DNA of 64,000 nt, taken from NCBI RefSeq assembly GCF_001673635.1, contig NZ_LZMH01000055.1:62001-126000 (forward strand). The letters run 5' to 3'. The position numbers and the translations under genes were made by a program. This document shows positions 38,680 through 47,639 of the stretch, piece after piece. Below the pieces are notes generated by a model. That model made no database searches. It saw only the letters and a program-made list of their open reading frames with translations, and was not told the origin of the DNA. The stretch's first letter is position 1. Each line of letters begins with the position of its first letter. Source of the stretch: Mycobacterium asiaticum (GTDB lineage Bacteria; Actinomycetota; Actinomycetes; Mycobacteriales; Mycobacteriaceae).

Positions 38680-39186
38680 TCAGCCGACCGGCGCGATCAG
38701 GGTCTGGCCCGCGGCGACCGCGTTGGAATCCAGCGCGTTGAGATCACGAATCCTCTCGACCACGTCGCGAACCGGAGCGCCGGGGGCCACCCGGGCGGCC
38801 AGTTGCTGCAGCGACTCGCCCGGTTCCACCCGCACCACGGCCAGCGCGGCAGGTACGCGGCCCGAGGCGTCGGCCGATTCACCGTTGGCCATGGTGCCGA
38901 AGTTCGCCATCAGACCCAGCCACAGGGTGACGATGCCGGCCAGCAGCGCGAGCCCCACCGTCGTGGCGACTGAAACCGCACGCCGTCGGTGCGGGGCGGT
39001 CGATACCGCCACCCCGGTGCCGTAGTAGCGCAACGGCGTGCCGCCGGGACGCGCCGGCCCTGGCCGGTGGGGCCGGGGTTGTGTGGTGCGGTAAGCGGGC
39101 GACTCGCTGATCGGCCTGTTCACCGGCCTGTTCACCACCCGCTGCGCGTTCCAGGTGCGCTGCGGGGCCGCGTAGATGAGTGCCAT
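38680..39186 (-). CDS. chiZ: Cell-wall hydrolase ChiZ, LysM membrane protein, SOS-linked
   Basis: 168 residues. A proline/arginine-rich cytoplasmic N-terminus (residues 1–72), one membrane helix ([25 protein letters not shown]), and a C-terminal LysM domain ([17 protein letters not shown] … [18 protein letters not shown]) outside the membrane. The M. tuberculosis orthologue is a DNA-damage-induced peptidoglycan hydrolase that affects FtsZ rings. It is divergent from lexA over 283 bp that contain four SOS-box-like sites. Confidence 0.92.
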   Translation of the reverse strand: MALIYAAPQRTWNAQRVVNRPVNRPISESPAYRTTQPRPHRPGPARPGGTPLRYYGTGVAVSTAPHRRRAVSVATTVGLALLAGIVTLWLGLMANFGTMANGESADASGRVPAALAVVRVEPGESLQQLAARVAPGAPVRDVVERIRDLNALDSNAVAAGQTLIAPVG

Positions 39187-39211
39187 GCCGTTCCCTCCGG
39201 TCGACTAACTA

Positions 39212-39267
39212 TCGCTCGTGTGTTCGACCGTAGTCGCTCAGATGTTCGATATCGAACATCTGAGCGA
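39212..39267. promoter_or_regulatory. Cluster of three degenerate LexA boxes upstream of chiZ, two forming a 36-bp perfect palindrome
   Basis: TCGCTCGTGTGTTCGA (39212–39227) and TCGCTCAGATGTTCGA (39234–39249) each match 10 of 12 positions of the mycobacterial SOS box TCGAAC-N4-GTTCGA. TCGAACATCTGAGCGA (39252–39267) is the exact mirror of the second. Together with one flanking base on each side the last two form a perfect inverted repeat from 39233 to 39268. The sites start 26 bp upstream of the chiZ start and are spaced about two helical turns apart. LexA binding is inferred, not shown. Confidence 0.6.
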
Positions 39268-39421
39268 CGCGTGTCGCACGAGCAAAACGGTAGACCTCCC
39301 CACCGACAAGGTCTTGACGGTGGAAACCAGCTGGGTGACATTCGAATACCCGAACGCGCCGAAAGTTACACACTTGTGATTCGGCAGATTGCGGTATTTT
39401 TTTCGTCCGCTGACACGCCGG

Positions 39422-39437
39422 TCGAACACATGTTTGA
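39422..39437. promoter_or_regulatory. SOS box (LexA operator) upstream of lexA
   Basis: TCGAACACATGTTTGA matches the mycobacterial LexA box TCGAAC-N4-GTTCGA at 11 of 12 defined positions. It ends 32 bp before the lexA ATG, a position suited to autoregulation; a TACATT at 39456–39461 downstream is a possible -10 hexamer. Confidence 0.85.
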
Positions 39438-39469
39438 TTCTGGACGCGCCGGGCGCTACATTCAGAGCC

Positions 39470-40168
39470 ATGAGCGACAGCAACGACCCTGCAGCAGCAA
39501 ACCCGGACAGCCGCTTGCACGCTGTCGACGCAACGCTGACCGAGCGGCAACGCACCATTCTGGAGGTCATCCGCGCGTCGGTCACCACCCGCGGCTATCC
39601 GCCCAGCATTCGCGAGATCGGCGACGCGGTAGGCCTGACGTCCACCTCCTCGGTGGCGCACCAGCTGCGCACCTTGGAGCGCAAGGGCTACCTGCGACGG
39701 GACCCGAACCGTCCCCGCGCCGTCGATGTGCGCGGCGCCGACGACGCCGTCACCCCGCCGGTCACCGATGTCGCCGGCTCGGACGCGCTGCCCGAGCCCA
39801 CTTTCGTCCCGGTGCTCGGCCGCATCGCCGCCGGCGGTCCGATCTTGGCCGAGGAGGCTGTCGAGGACGTGTTCCCGCTACCGCGGGAGCTGGTCGGTGA
39901 CGGGACGTTGTTCCTGTTGAAGGTGGTCGGCGATTCGATGGTCGAGGCTGCCATCTGCGACGGCGACTGGGTGGTGGTGCGCCAGCAGAACGTCGCCGAC
40001 AACGGCGACATCGTGGCAGCCATGATCGACGGCGAGGCCACCGTCAAGACGTTCAAGCGGGCGGGCGGTCAAGTGTGGCTGATGCCGCACAACCCGGCAT
40101 TCGACCCGATCCCGGGCAACGACGCGACCGTGCTGGGCAAGGTCGTCACGGTGATCCGCAAGGTATAG
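39470..40168 (+). CDS. lexA: SOS-response repressor LexA
   Basis: 232 residues from the ATG at 39470. N-terminal winged helix-turn-helix ([20 protein letters not shown], then REIGDAVGL), then a linker, then the S24 peptidase domain: the Ala-Gly self-cleavage site in [10 protein letters not shown], the catalytic Ser in [11 protein letters not shown] and the Lys in ATVKTFKR. It represses DNA-damage genes until RecA filaments trigger self-cleavage. An SOS box precedes it. Converges on the LGFP-repeat gene. Confidence 0.98.
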   Translation: MSDSNDPAAANPDSRLHAVDATLTERQRTILEVIRASVTTRGYPPSIREIGDAVGLTSTSSVAHQLRTLERKGYLRRDPNRPRAVDVRGADDAVTPPVTDVAGSDALPEPTFVPVLGRIAAGGPILAEEAVEDVFPLPRELVGDGTLFLLKVVGDSMVEAAICDGDWVVVRQQNVADNGDIVAAMIDGEATVKTFKRAGGQVWLMPHNPAFDPIPGNDATVLGKVVTVIRKV

Positions 40169-40171
40169 GCG

Positions 40172-42505
40172 TCAGTCCGCCCGGACGAAGCCGTTCGCCA
40201 GGGCTACTTCCTCGGTGGCGAACCAGATCTCGGCCAGGGTGTCGTGGTAGAGCGCGCTGTCGGGCGTGTAGTAGAGGCCGAACCGGGCGCTGGCTTTGAT
40301 GGGATAGCCATCCGGGGCCCGGTAAGGGTCGTCAACGAGCGGCAGATGAATGGTCGGCCGCCCGGCCGCCTGCGGCGCGGCGGCTGCTTGGGGCGCGGCG
40401 GCGAGTGCTGTCTCAACCGCCGGCGTCGCGGTTCCGTCCGGGTCCGCGGCCGCGTGTCGGCCCTGTCTCGACTCGATCAGCGGCTCCGCTTCGGGGATCT
40501 CCGCCTCGTCCGCCGCGGCGCCGGTCGGATAGAAAACGTCCGGGAACGCCCCGTCGTCGAGGGTCTGTCCGGTGTCGACGTCGGGCACCGGGGCGGCCGG
40601 CTCGTAGGTTTCCGGTACGTACTCCTCGGACACGAAGTCCTCGGGCGACACCGTCTCGGCAACTTCGGGCTCGATATCAACCGGCTCGCCAAGGGGTTCC
40701 TGAGCTGGAATCGGCGTGGTGGGCGTGGCGTCCGCCGCGTCGAGGTCGTCGTCATAACCGCGGTGCTCGTCGTGCTCGTCGTATCCGTCGTGCGCCTCGT
40801 ATCCGGCGCGCGCTTCGTACTCGTCGTGAGCTTCGTACTCCTCGTGGGCTTCGTACTCTTCGTGGGCTTCGTACTCTTCGCGGGCTTCGTACTCGTCGTG
40901 GCCGGCGAGGCCGGGCTCCCCCAGCGGCGTCGCGACGCCGCCTCGGGACCAGCTGACCCGTCCACTCGAGCCCGGGTCGGACGCCGGCTGTGGCTCGGGC
41001 CGGTGGTCGGCGGGCGGGAATTGCTCTGAGCCGTAGCCGGCGTCGTCATGCGGCGGCCAGTGCTCGTCGGGATGGGCATCGAAGTCACCCGCGTCGTAGC
41101 CGTGGTCGGGGTAGCCAGCGCTGTCCCGCGCTCCGCGACGACGGCGCAGCCCCGCGACCACCAGCACACACATCACAATCAGCAGCAACACCGGGACTGC
41201 CGCCACCAGCCACCACCACTGGAAGGAGAACTTCTTGCCGGGCGGCGGCGCTGCGGAGTTGGCGGGCTGATTCTGACCGGAGACCTGCAGCCCGGACAGC
41301 AGCGGCGCCAGGTTCGAGGGATCGGTCGTGAAGGTGTTCTTGGCGCGATTCCACGAGATCTTGCCGCCGGTGAACTTCTGCGACACCACGTCGCCTTCGA
41401 CGGTCTGATCGGCAACCGGGGCGCCGAGTTTCCCGGTGGCTCCTTTGAGCTTGTCCCAGGCGGCCTTCATCGCCCCGCGCACGACGAACGCGCCGTGGTC
41501 GGGCGTCCAGAAGATCACCGGCTTGTCGGCGGCGGAGAACGTGGCGACGCGACTGGCCGGCGTGATGCCGCCGTCGGCCTCGTTGGTGATCGGGAAGCCC
41601 AACTCGCTGCCGACGGGACCGCCGAGTGCCTCGTACTTCTGCAGGATCGGGCCCTCGACGGCGTTGGCGCCGGTGGCCGGGCTGAAGAAGATCTTGCCGC
41701 CGTTGAAGTCCTGGGCGATCCCGTCGCCACCGATGGGGTACTGATCGCCCTTTTTGGCACCCAACGGGCCGCTGGCGCCGCCGGCGGCGCGCCAGGCCAT
41801 GTTGATGGCCGCGGTGGGGTCGATCGCCACCTGCAGGCCTTTGAGTACATCGGCCAGGTTCGGCGGATTGGTGGTGAACTCCTTGGTCTTGCGGTTCCAG
41901 GACACCTGCCCGCCGGTGAACTTCTGCGTGGTTACCTCACCGTCGTAGGTTTCGTCCCCGATCGGAGCGCCGAGCACCCCGCCGGAGCTGCCGAGCTTGT
42001 CCCAGGCGGCGTTCAGAGCACCACGCACGACGAACGCGCCATGGTCGGGCGTCCAGAAGATCACCGGGTTGTCGCTGGCCGCAAACGTGCTCACCCGGCT
42101 GTCCGGCCCGGCCAGCCCGGGCACTTCGTTGATGCTTGGGAAACCCAGATCGCTGCTCGCCGGGCCGCCGAGCGACTCGTATTTGTCCAGGATGGGGCCG
42201 AACATGTATTTCGCTCCGGTGGCGGGCGTGAAGAACATCTTGCCGCCGTCGAAGTCCAGTGCGAACCCATCACCGATCGGGTAGACGTCGCCCTTCCTGG
42301 CGCCGAGTGTCGAGGTGTCGCCACCGGCTTTCTCCCATGCGGCCATCATGGCGGCCTCGGCATCGCCGATCGGAGACGCGGACGCGGTCGGCGCCGGCAA
42401 CACCGTGGTCAACCCGAGCGTCAACCCCGTAAGCAGCGCGGAAACCGCCAAGCCAATAAACGCACGCCCGACCAGCTTGCTCAATTGACCCCTCTGCCCG
42501 TTCAC
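40172..42505 (-). CDS. Large LGFP-repeat transmembrane protein with low-complexity tail and C-terminal sunset-like domain
   Basis: 777 residues from the GTG at 42505, preceded by GGGAGG. A signal-anchor (residues about 15–40), then LGFP-type repeats (for example GPASSDLGFPSINE, VGSELGFPITNE, FWTPDHGAFVVRGA), which bind cell-wall polysaccharide in mycolic-acid bacteria. After a second helix (WWWLVAAVPVLLLIVMCVLVV) comes a basic stop-transfer and a long acidic, proline-rich, probably cytoplasmic region with EYEAH repeats, ending in IKASARFGLYYTPDSALYHD, then TLAEIWFATEEVA, like mycobacterial sunset-domain variants. Function unknown; perhaps a link between wall and cytoplasm. Confidence 0.82.
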   Translation of the reverse strand: MNGQRGQLSKLVGRAFIGLAVSALLTGLTLGLTTVLPAPTASASPIGDAEAAMMAAWEKAGGDTSTLGARKGDVYPIGDGFALDFDGGKMFFTPATGAKYMFGPILDKYESLGGPASSDLGFPSINEVPGLAGPDSRVSTFAASDNPVIFWTPDHGAFVVRGALNAAWDKLGSSGGVLGAPIGDETYDGEVTTQKFTGGQVSWNRKTKEFTTNPPNLADVLKGLQVAIDPTAAINMAWRAAGGASGPLGAKKGDQYPIGGDGIAQDFNGGKIFFSPATGANAVEGPILQKYEALGGPVGSELGFPITNEADGGITPASRVATFSAADKPVIFWTPDHGAFVVRGAMKAAWDKLKGATGKLGAPVADQTVEGDVVSQKFTGGKISWNRAKNTFTTDPSNLAPLLSGLQVSGQNQPANSAAPPPGKKFSFQWWWLVAAVPVLLLIVMCVLVVAGLRRRRGARDSAGYPDHGYDAGDFDAHPDEHWPPHDDAGYGSEQFPPADHRPEPQPASDPGSSGRVSWSRGGVATPLGEPGLAGHDEYEAREEYEAHEEYEAHEEYEAHDEYEARAGYEAHDGYDEHDEHRGYDDDLDAADATPTTPIPAQEPLGEPVDIEPEVAETVSPEDFVSEEYVPETYEPAAPVPDVDTGQTLDDGAFPDVFYPTGAAADEAEIPEAEPLIESRQGRHAAADPDGTATPAVETALAAAPQAAAAPQAAGRPTIHLPLVDDPYRAPDGYPIKASARFGLYYTPDSALYHDTLAEIWFATEEVALANGFVRAD
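40813..40902 (-). repeat. 18-bp coding repeat (five units) in the LGFP-protein gene
   Basis: Units beginning CTTCGTACTC on the plus strand start at 40813, 40831, 40849, 40867 and 40885. On the coding strand they encode a six-residue repeat close to EEYEAH (Y and A invariant, H or R variable). The unit is a multiple of three, so length changes would keep the frame. Such tracts often vary in copy number between strains. Confidence 0.85.
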
Positions 42506-42807
42506 CAAGCCTCCCAGCCGATGCCCTGCTCGCCTGGCGAGCCGGCGGATTCACCGCCGTGGGCCGTTCCCCAGCTCCGATCCACATCGATACCGGGCTC
42601 GCATAACTTTGCTTTAGCGACCGAGAAATGCGAAGTCAAATCATAAATGTTACGGAAACGGATATCGACCTGATGTCGAAATGATGCCGTGCCGCGGTCA
42701 TGTCGCGAGAATGCGCGCTGCGGGCGACACACTCGTTGGGTTACCGTGCCGGAGACCCCGTCCCGCCCGGGATGCCGATTGTTCACGTGAGAGGAAACCC
42801 AGCGCCC
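42506..42807. other. 302-bp divergent gap between the LGFP-repeat gene and the TerC gene
   Basis: No credible gene. The stretch from 42601 to 42690 is noticeably AT-richer than its surroundings, as expected of a promoter. A stem TGTCGC (42701–42706) with GCGACA (42724–42729) and a GAGACC stretch at 42753–42758 lie before the TerC start. GAGAGG at 42790–42795 is 12 bp from the chosen TerC ATG, an unusually long spacing. Confidence 0.6.
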
Positions 42808-44001
42808 ATGGGTGTTTCCGGACCTGTCTGGGCCCTCACGATCGCTGTGATCGCGGCATTGATGCTGTTCGACTACGCCTTCCAGATCCGCAAAACGCAC
42901 GTACCGACGCTACGTGAGGCCGCCATCTGGTCAACCTTCTATATCGGGATTGCCTTCGTTTTCGGCCTTGGCATAGCCCTTTTCGGCGGTACCCGGATGG
43001 CGATCGAATACTTCGCCGGCTATCTGAGCAACGAAGCCCTGTCCGTGGACAATCTGTTCGTATTCCTGGTCATCATGGGCGGTTTCGCCGTGCCGCGGGT
43101 CGCGCAGCAGAAGGTTCTGTTGTTCGGTATCGCTTTCGCGTTGGTCGCGCGAACGGTGTTCATCGTCTTGGGCGCCGCGCTGTTGAGCACTTACAACTCG
43201 GCTTTCTACCTGTTCGGCCTCTTGCTGTTGTTCATGGCCGGCAAACTTGCCAAACCCGCGGAGCCGGAAGCAGATACCGCCGACAACGTCGTCATCCGGC
43301 TCGCCAACCGGTTCCTGCACACCGCCAAGCACTACGACGGCGACCGGCTCTTCACCGCGGAAGACGGCAAGCGGGTGATGACGCCCCTGCTGTTGGTGAT
43401 GATCGCCGTCGGCGGCACGGATCTGTTGTTCGCCTTCGATTCGGTGCCGGCGATGTTCGGTCTGACGCAGAACGTCTACCTGGTTTTCGCAGCAACGGCG
43501 TTCTCGCTGTTGGGCCTTCGCCAGTTGTACTTCCTGATCGACAATCTGCTGGATCGGCTGATCTATCTGTCTTACGGCCTGGCCGTGATTCTCGGGTTCA
43601 TCGGGATCAAACTGATCCTGGAAGCGCTGCACGACAACAACCTTCCGTTCATCAACCACGGCCAGCCGGTCCCGGTCGTAGAACTCAGCATCACGACGTC
43701 GCTGCTGGTGATCGTCGCCGTCCTGCTCATCACCACGCTCGTCTCGCTGCTCTCCGCCCGAGGACGCACGCTGAACCTGGCCGCGCGAGCCCGCCGGCAC
43801 GCAGAGGAATACCTAGACCTGATCGGCGGACTGCAGCCGCGGGACAACCTCGACCAGCGGCACAGCACCTACGCCGCACTTCTCCGGGTGGAGCACCAAA
43901 TCGATTCGCTCCCAGACAGATACAGCGCAGAGATCAGGCAGGACGAGGAGCTCGCGACGCTACTGCGCAGCGTGCACGACGCCCACGAGGCGCACGGCTG
44001 A
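42808..44001 (+). CDS. TerC-family membrane protein (Alx/TerC, probable Mn2+ exporter)
   Basis: 397 residues from the ATG at 42808, the M. tuberculosis length from memory. Seven or more hydrophobic helices. Two acidic signature motifs, NEALSVDNLFVFLVIM and GGTDLLFAFDSVPAMFG, are those of TerC/Alx proteins, several of which export manganese. The C-terminal 80 residues are cytoplasmic and charged. A GTG at 42787 would add seven residues and fits the upstream RBS spacing less well. Confidence 0.92.
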   Translation: MGVSGPVWALTIAVIAALMLFDYAFQIRKTHVPTLREAAIWSTFYIGIAFVFGLGIALFGGTRMAIEYFAGYLSNEALSVDNLFVFLVIMGGFAVPRVAQQKVLLFGIAFALVARTVFIVLGAALLSTYNSAFYLFGLLLLFMAGKLAKPAEPEADTADNVVIRLANRFLHTAKHYDGDRLFTAEDGKRVMTPLLLVMIAVGGTDLLFAFDSVPAMFGLTQNVYLVFAATAFSLLGLRQLYFLIDNLLDRLIYLSYGLAVILGFIGIKLILEALHDNNLPFINHGQPVPVVELSITTSLLVIVAVLLITTLVSLLSARGRTLNLAARARRHAEEYLDLIGGLQPRDNLDQRHSTYAALLRVEHQIDSLPDRYSAEIRQDEELATLLRSVHDAHEAHG

Positions 44002-44024
44002 GCCAAATACCCGCTAGATACCCG

Positions 44025-45185
44025 CTAGATACCCAGGGTGCGGCCGATGATCTCCTTCATGATCTCGGTCGTGCCGCCGTAGATGGTCTGCACGCGGGCG
44101 TCCAGATAGGCACGGGCGACGTTGTATTCGCGCATGTAGCCATAACCGCCGTGCAGCTGCAGGCAGCGGTCGATCAGGTGCACCTGCTTCTCGGTGGAGT
44201 ACCACTTGGCCATGGCCGCCTGTTCGGCCGTCAGCTTGCCTTCCAGGTGCAGGGCCAGGAAATTGTCCACCATGATGCGCACCACGGTGGCCTCGGTCGC
44301 CAGTTCAGCCAGCAGGAACCGGCTGTTCTGGAAACTACCGATCGGCTTGCCGAAAGCCTTGCGCTCCTTCGTGTATTGGATCGTTTCTTCCAGCACGGTT
44401 TCCATGGCCGTGGCGGCCATCACCGCGATGTTGATTCGTTCCTGCGGCAGGTTCTGCATCAAGTAGATGAAGCCCATGCCCTCCTCGCCGAGGAGGTTCT
44501 CGACGGGCACCTTGACATCCGTGAAGGAGAGTTCCGCTGTGTCCTGGGCGTCCAGGCCGATCTTGTCCAGGTGCCGGCCGCGTTCGAAACCCTCCATGCC
44601 GCGCTCGACGACCAGCAGGCTGAACCCCTGCGCGCCCTTTTCGGGGTCGGTCTGGGCCACGACGATCACCAGGTCGGAGTTGATTCCGTTGGTGATGAAC
44701 GTCTTTGACCCGTTCAGGACGTAGTGGTCGCCCTGTTTGACGGCGCGCGTCTTGATGCCCTGCAGGTCGCTGCCGGTACCGGGTTCGGTCATCGCGATCG
44801 CGGTGATCAACTCACCGGAGCAGAACTTGGGCAGCCAGCGCTGCTTCTGCTCGTCGTTGGCCAGGTGCAGCAGGTAGGGGGCGATGATGTCGTTGTGCAA
44901 GCCGAACCCGATGCCGCTGTAGCGGCCCCGGGTGGTCTCCTCGGTGACGATCGTGTTGTAACGAAAGTCGGGATTGCCCCCGCCGCCGTACTCCTCGGGG
45001 ACGGCCATGCCCAGGAAGCCTTGCTTGCCGGCCTCCAGCCACACTCCGCGGTCGACGATCTTGGCCTTCTCCCACTCCTCGTGGTACGGCGCGACGTGCC
45101 GGTCAAGGAAGGCGCGATAGGACTCGCGGAACAGATCGTGCTCGGGTTCGAAGAGAGTGCGCTGGTATTTGACGGCACTGCCCAT
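44025..45185 (-). CDS. fadE20: Acyl-CoA dehydrogenase FadE20 (long-chain type)
   Basis: 386 residues from the ATG at 45185. FAD and substrate motifs: AIAMTEPGTGSDLQGIKT and TKERKAFGKPIGSFQ. The C-terminal YGGTTEIMKEIIGRTL has Gly in the position of the catalytic Glu of medium-chain enzymes, the arrangement seen in long-chain and isovaleryl-CoA dehydrogenases where the base sits elsewhere. It catalyses the first step of beta-oxidation. A perfect inverted repeat in the upstream gap suggests a TetR-type regulator. Confidence 0.93.
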   Translation of the reverse strand: MGSAVKYQRTLFEPEHDLFRESYRAFLDRHVAPYHEEWEKAKIVDRGVWLEAGKQGFLGMAVPEEYGGGGNPDFRYNTIVTEETTRGRYSGIGFGLHNDIIAPYLLHLANDEQKQRWLPKFCSGELITAIAMTEPGTGSDLQGIKTRAVKQGDHYVLNGSKTFITNGINSDLVIVVAQTDPEKGAQGFSLLVVERGMEGFERGRHLDKIGLDAQDTAELSFTDVKVPVENLLGEEGMGFIYLMQNLPQERINIAVMAATAMETVLEETIQYTKERKAFGKPIGSFQNSRFLLAELATEATVVRIMVDNFLALHLEGKLTAEQAAMAKWYSTEKQVHLIDRCLQLHGGYGYMREYNVARAYLDARVQTIYGGTTEIMKEIIGRTLGI

Positions 45186-45236
45186 GCGGACGACCTCCGT
45201 TGGTCTGAGATAGGTGCGGGACTCCTGCCCAAGATA

Positions 45237-45256
45237 TACCAACCGGGTGGTTGGTA
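45237..45256. promoter_or_regulatory. TetR-type operator upstream of fadE20
   Basis: TACCAACC, four bases, GGTTGGTA: a perfect 8-bp inverted repeat with a GGGT centre, between fadE20 (starts 45185) and the end of hflX (45286). Palindromes of this kind are typical of operators for TetR repressors that respond to acyl-CoA in actinobacteria; no such regulator is encoded in the window. Confidence 0.65.
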
Positions 45257-45285
45257 GGCATCGGGCGTGGCCGGGGCTGTGCGGG

Positions 45286-46716
45286 TCAGTCCTGCGGGCC
45301 GTATTCGCGCAGCGCAGCGGCCAACGCCACTGGGACCCTGCCGCGCAGCCGGGTGCCGTCGGCCTGGTGGTCCTCCTGCTGGACGCGACCGTCGGAGTGC
45401 ACGCGGGCGACCAGATCGCCGCGATCATAGGGAATGACCACATCCACCGCGGTGTCGGTGGGCACCGCGAGCTCCGCCATCCGCCGTCGCAGCGTGTCGA
45501 TGCCCTCACCGGTACGCGCGGAGACGAAGACGGCCCCGGGCAGTTCGTGGCGGAGCCTGGCCAGCATCAAGTCCCCGGCCGCGTCGACCTTGTTGACCAC
45601 CAGCAACTCCGGCGGCGGGTCCGCCCCGTATTCGGCAACCACCTCCGAGATCACCTCGCGCACGGCGCTGATCTGCGCGAGCGGATTGACGTCGGAACCG
45701 TCCACCACGTGCACCAGCAGGTCGGCATCGACCACTTCCTCCAGCGTCGACCGGAACGCCTCGACCAGCTGAGTCGGCAGGTGCCGCACGAAGCCGACGG
45801 TGTCGGTAAGCACGTAGGGCCTGCTGTCGTCGAACACCGCCCGCCGGGTGGTGGGCTCCAGCGTCGCGAACAGTGCGTCCTGCACCAGCACACCCGCGCC
45901 GGTCAGCGCGTTGAGCACGCTGGACTTGCCCGCGTTGGTGTACCCGACAATCGCAATAGAGGGCATGTCGGCGTGCAGCCGGCGGCTGCGCTGGGTGTCG
46001 CGGACCTGCTTCATCGCCTTGATCTCGCGCCGCAGCTTGGCCATCCGCTCCCGGATGCGACGCCGGTCGGTCTCGATCTTGGTTTCACCGGGGCCGCGCA
46101 GACCCACGCCGCCGCCGCTCCCGCCGGCGCGACCACCGGCCTGCCGCGACATCGACTCACCCCAGCCGCGCAGCCGCGGCAGCATGTATTCCATCTGCGC
46201 CAGCGATACCTGCGCCTTTCCTTCCCGGCTGGTGGCGTGCTGAGCGAAGATGTCCAGGATCAGCGCGGTGCGGTCGATCACCTTGACCTTGACCGCCTTT
46301 TCCAGCGCGGTGAGCTGGGCCGGAGACAGTTCGCCGTCACAGATGACGGTGTCGGCGCCGGTGGCCAGCACCACCTCGCGCAGTTCCTGCGCTTTCCCCG
46401 AGCCGATGTAGGTCGCGGGGTCGGGCTTGTCGCGGCGCTGGATCAGGCCCTCGAGGACCTGGGAGCCGGCCGTCTCGGCGAGCGCGGCCAACTCGGCCAG
46501 GCTGGCCTGGTTGTCGGCCGCGGTGCCCTCGGTCCACACACCGACCAGCACGACCCGTTCCAGCCGCAGCTGCCGGTATTCGACCTCGGACACGTCGGCG
46601 AGTTCGGTCGACAGCCCGGCGACGCGGCGTAGCGCCGAACGGTCTTCGAGCGCGAGCTCACCAAGGCTCGGGGCGGTTTCGGGGATGCCCGTCTCGGGCG
46701 AATCTGGATATGTCAT
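45286..46716 (-). CDS. hflX: Ribosome-associated GTPase HflX
   Basis: 476 residues from the ATG at 46716. An N-terminal HflX domain (YIGSGKAQELREV, VICDGELSPAQLTALE), a GQxE-like basic helix (GLRGPGETKIETDRRRI), and the G domain with G1 GYTNAGKSSVLNAL, G3 DTVGFVRHLP and G4 VNKVD. HflX splits stalled or hibernating 70S ribosomes and affects macrolide tolerance in mycobacteria. A leading Pro/Glu segment is short compared with M. tuberculosis HflX. Downstream of dapF by 49 bp. Confidence 0.95.
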   Translation of the reverse strand: MTYPDSPETGIPETAPSLGELALEDRSALRRVAGLSTELADVSEVEYRQLRLERVVLVGVWTEGTAADNQASLAELAALAETAGSQVLEGLIQRRDKPDPATYIGSGKAQELREVVLATGADTVICDGELSPAQLTALEKAVKVKVIDRTALILDIFAQHATSREGKAQVSLAQMEYMLPRLRGWGESMSRQAGGRAGGSGGGVGLRGPGETKIETDRRRIRERMAKLRREIKAMKQVRDTQRSRRLHADMPSIAIVGYTNAGKSSVLNALTGAGVLVQDALFATLEPTTRRAVFDDSRPYVLTDTVGFVRHLPTQLVEAFRSTLEEVVDADLLVHVVDGSDVNPLAQISAVREVISEVVAEYGADPPPELLVVNKVDAAGDLMLARLRHELPGAVFVSARTGEGIDTLRRRMAELAVPTDTAVDVVIPYDRGDLVARVHSDGRVQQEDHQADGTRLRGRVPVALAAALREYGPQD

Positions 46717-46765
46717 AGCTGATTTCGATGGTGGCACGTCGAGCAGATCCGTGCACTCGAATAAA

Positions 46766-47635
46766 TCACGCCGGCGCGTCCCACCAGCGGTCGTCCAGCT
46801 CGCCGCGCGCCACCAGCACCGACGGTCCGCGCAGGAAGCTGGTCGCGTCGGTGACGGTGACGGTGACGTCCCCCCCGGGCACGCGCACGGTGAGGGTGCC
46901 GGTATCGGCGCCGGTGCTGGCCAGCGCCGCGACGGTGGCCGCCACCGTTCCAGTGCCGCAGGAGCGGGTCTCGCCCACGCCGCGTTCGTGCACCCGCATG
47001 GTGACGGCACCATCGCGTGGGACGGTGAGGACCTCGACGTTGACCCCCTCCGGGAATTGGGTGGCGTCGAACTCGACCGGGCCCCCGACGTCAAGGGCAG
47101 CCAGGTCCTCGATGCTCAGATGTGGGTCCGCGCAGGCCAGGTGCGGGTTGCCGACGTCGATGGCGATTCCGTCAAACCGCCGGCCCCCGACAACCGCCTG
47201 TCCGGCGCCCAGCCTGCTGGCCTTGCCCATGTCCACGGTGACGTCGGCCATCGTTTGATCACTGTGGTGCAGCGTGACCGGCCGCGGTCCGGCCAGCGAC
47301 CCGACGACGAACTCGTCGCGCGACTCGCAGCCGCTGGCACGCAGGTAATGCGCGAACACCCGCACCCCGTTGCCGCACATCTGGGCGCGCGATCCGTCGG
47401 CGTTGCGGTAGTCCATGTACCAGTCGTCGCTACTGACACCGTCGGGCAGTCGGTCGAGCACGCCGGCGTTGACGGCCACACCGGCGGTGGTGACCCGCAG
47501 GACGCCGTCGGCGCCGAGGCCCCGGCGCCGGTCACACAGCGCGACCACCCGGTCGGCCGTGAGGGCCAACCGGGCATCGAGGTCGGGCAACACGACGAAG
47601 TCGTTCTGGGTGCCGTGGCCCTTGGCGAATTGCAC
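46766..47635 (-). CDS. dapF: Diaminopimelate epimerase
   Basis: 289 residues from the GTG at 47635. It epimerises LL- to meso-diaminopimelate for lysine and peptidoglycan. The two catalytic cysteines are in [15 protein letters not shown] and [17 protein letters not shown], with [14 protein letters not shown] at the N-terminus. The GTG at 47635 is chosen because it begins at the conserved start of the family. Four bp downstream of the miaA stop. Confidence 0.97.
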   Translation of the reverse strand: MQFAKGHGTQNDFVVLPDLDARLALTADRVVALCDRRRGLGADGVLRVTTAGVAVNAGVLDRLPDGVSSDDWYMDYRNADGSRAQMCGNGVRVFAHYLRASGCESRDEFVVGSLAGPRPVTLHHSDQTMADVTVDMGKASRLGAGQAVVGGRRFDGIAIDVGNPHLACADPHLSIEDLAALDVGGPVEFDATQFPEGVNVEVLTVPRDGAVTMRVHERGVGETRSCGTGTVAATVAALASTGADTGTLTVRVPGGDVTVTVTDATSFLRGPSVLVARGELDDRWWDAPA

Positions 47636-47639
47636 CCGA

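Noticed and set aside
42690..42807. Possible yybP-ykoY (manganese) riboswitch before the TerC gene
   Set aside because: Only a GAGACC and a small stem were found; the conserved GGGGAGUAG segment and the surrounding helices are missing. A covariance-model search would be decisive.
44010..44033. Short duplication of CTAGATACCC at the fadE20 stop
   Set aside because: A ten-base duplication at a gene end with no other feature; too small to interpret.
46717..47094. Upstream extension of the hflX frame
   Set aside because: It runs antisense-like through the dapF coding region in another frame and has no conserved residues; the ATG at 46716 begins a normal HflX N-terminus.
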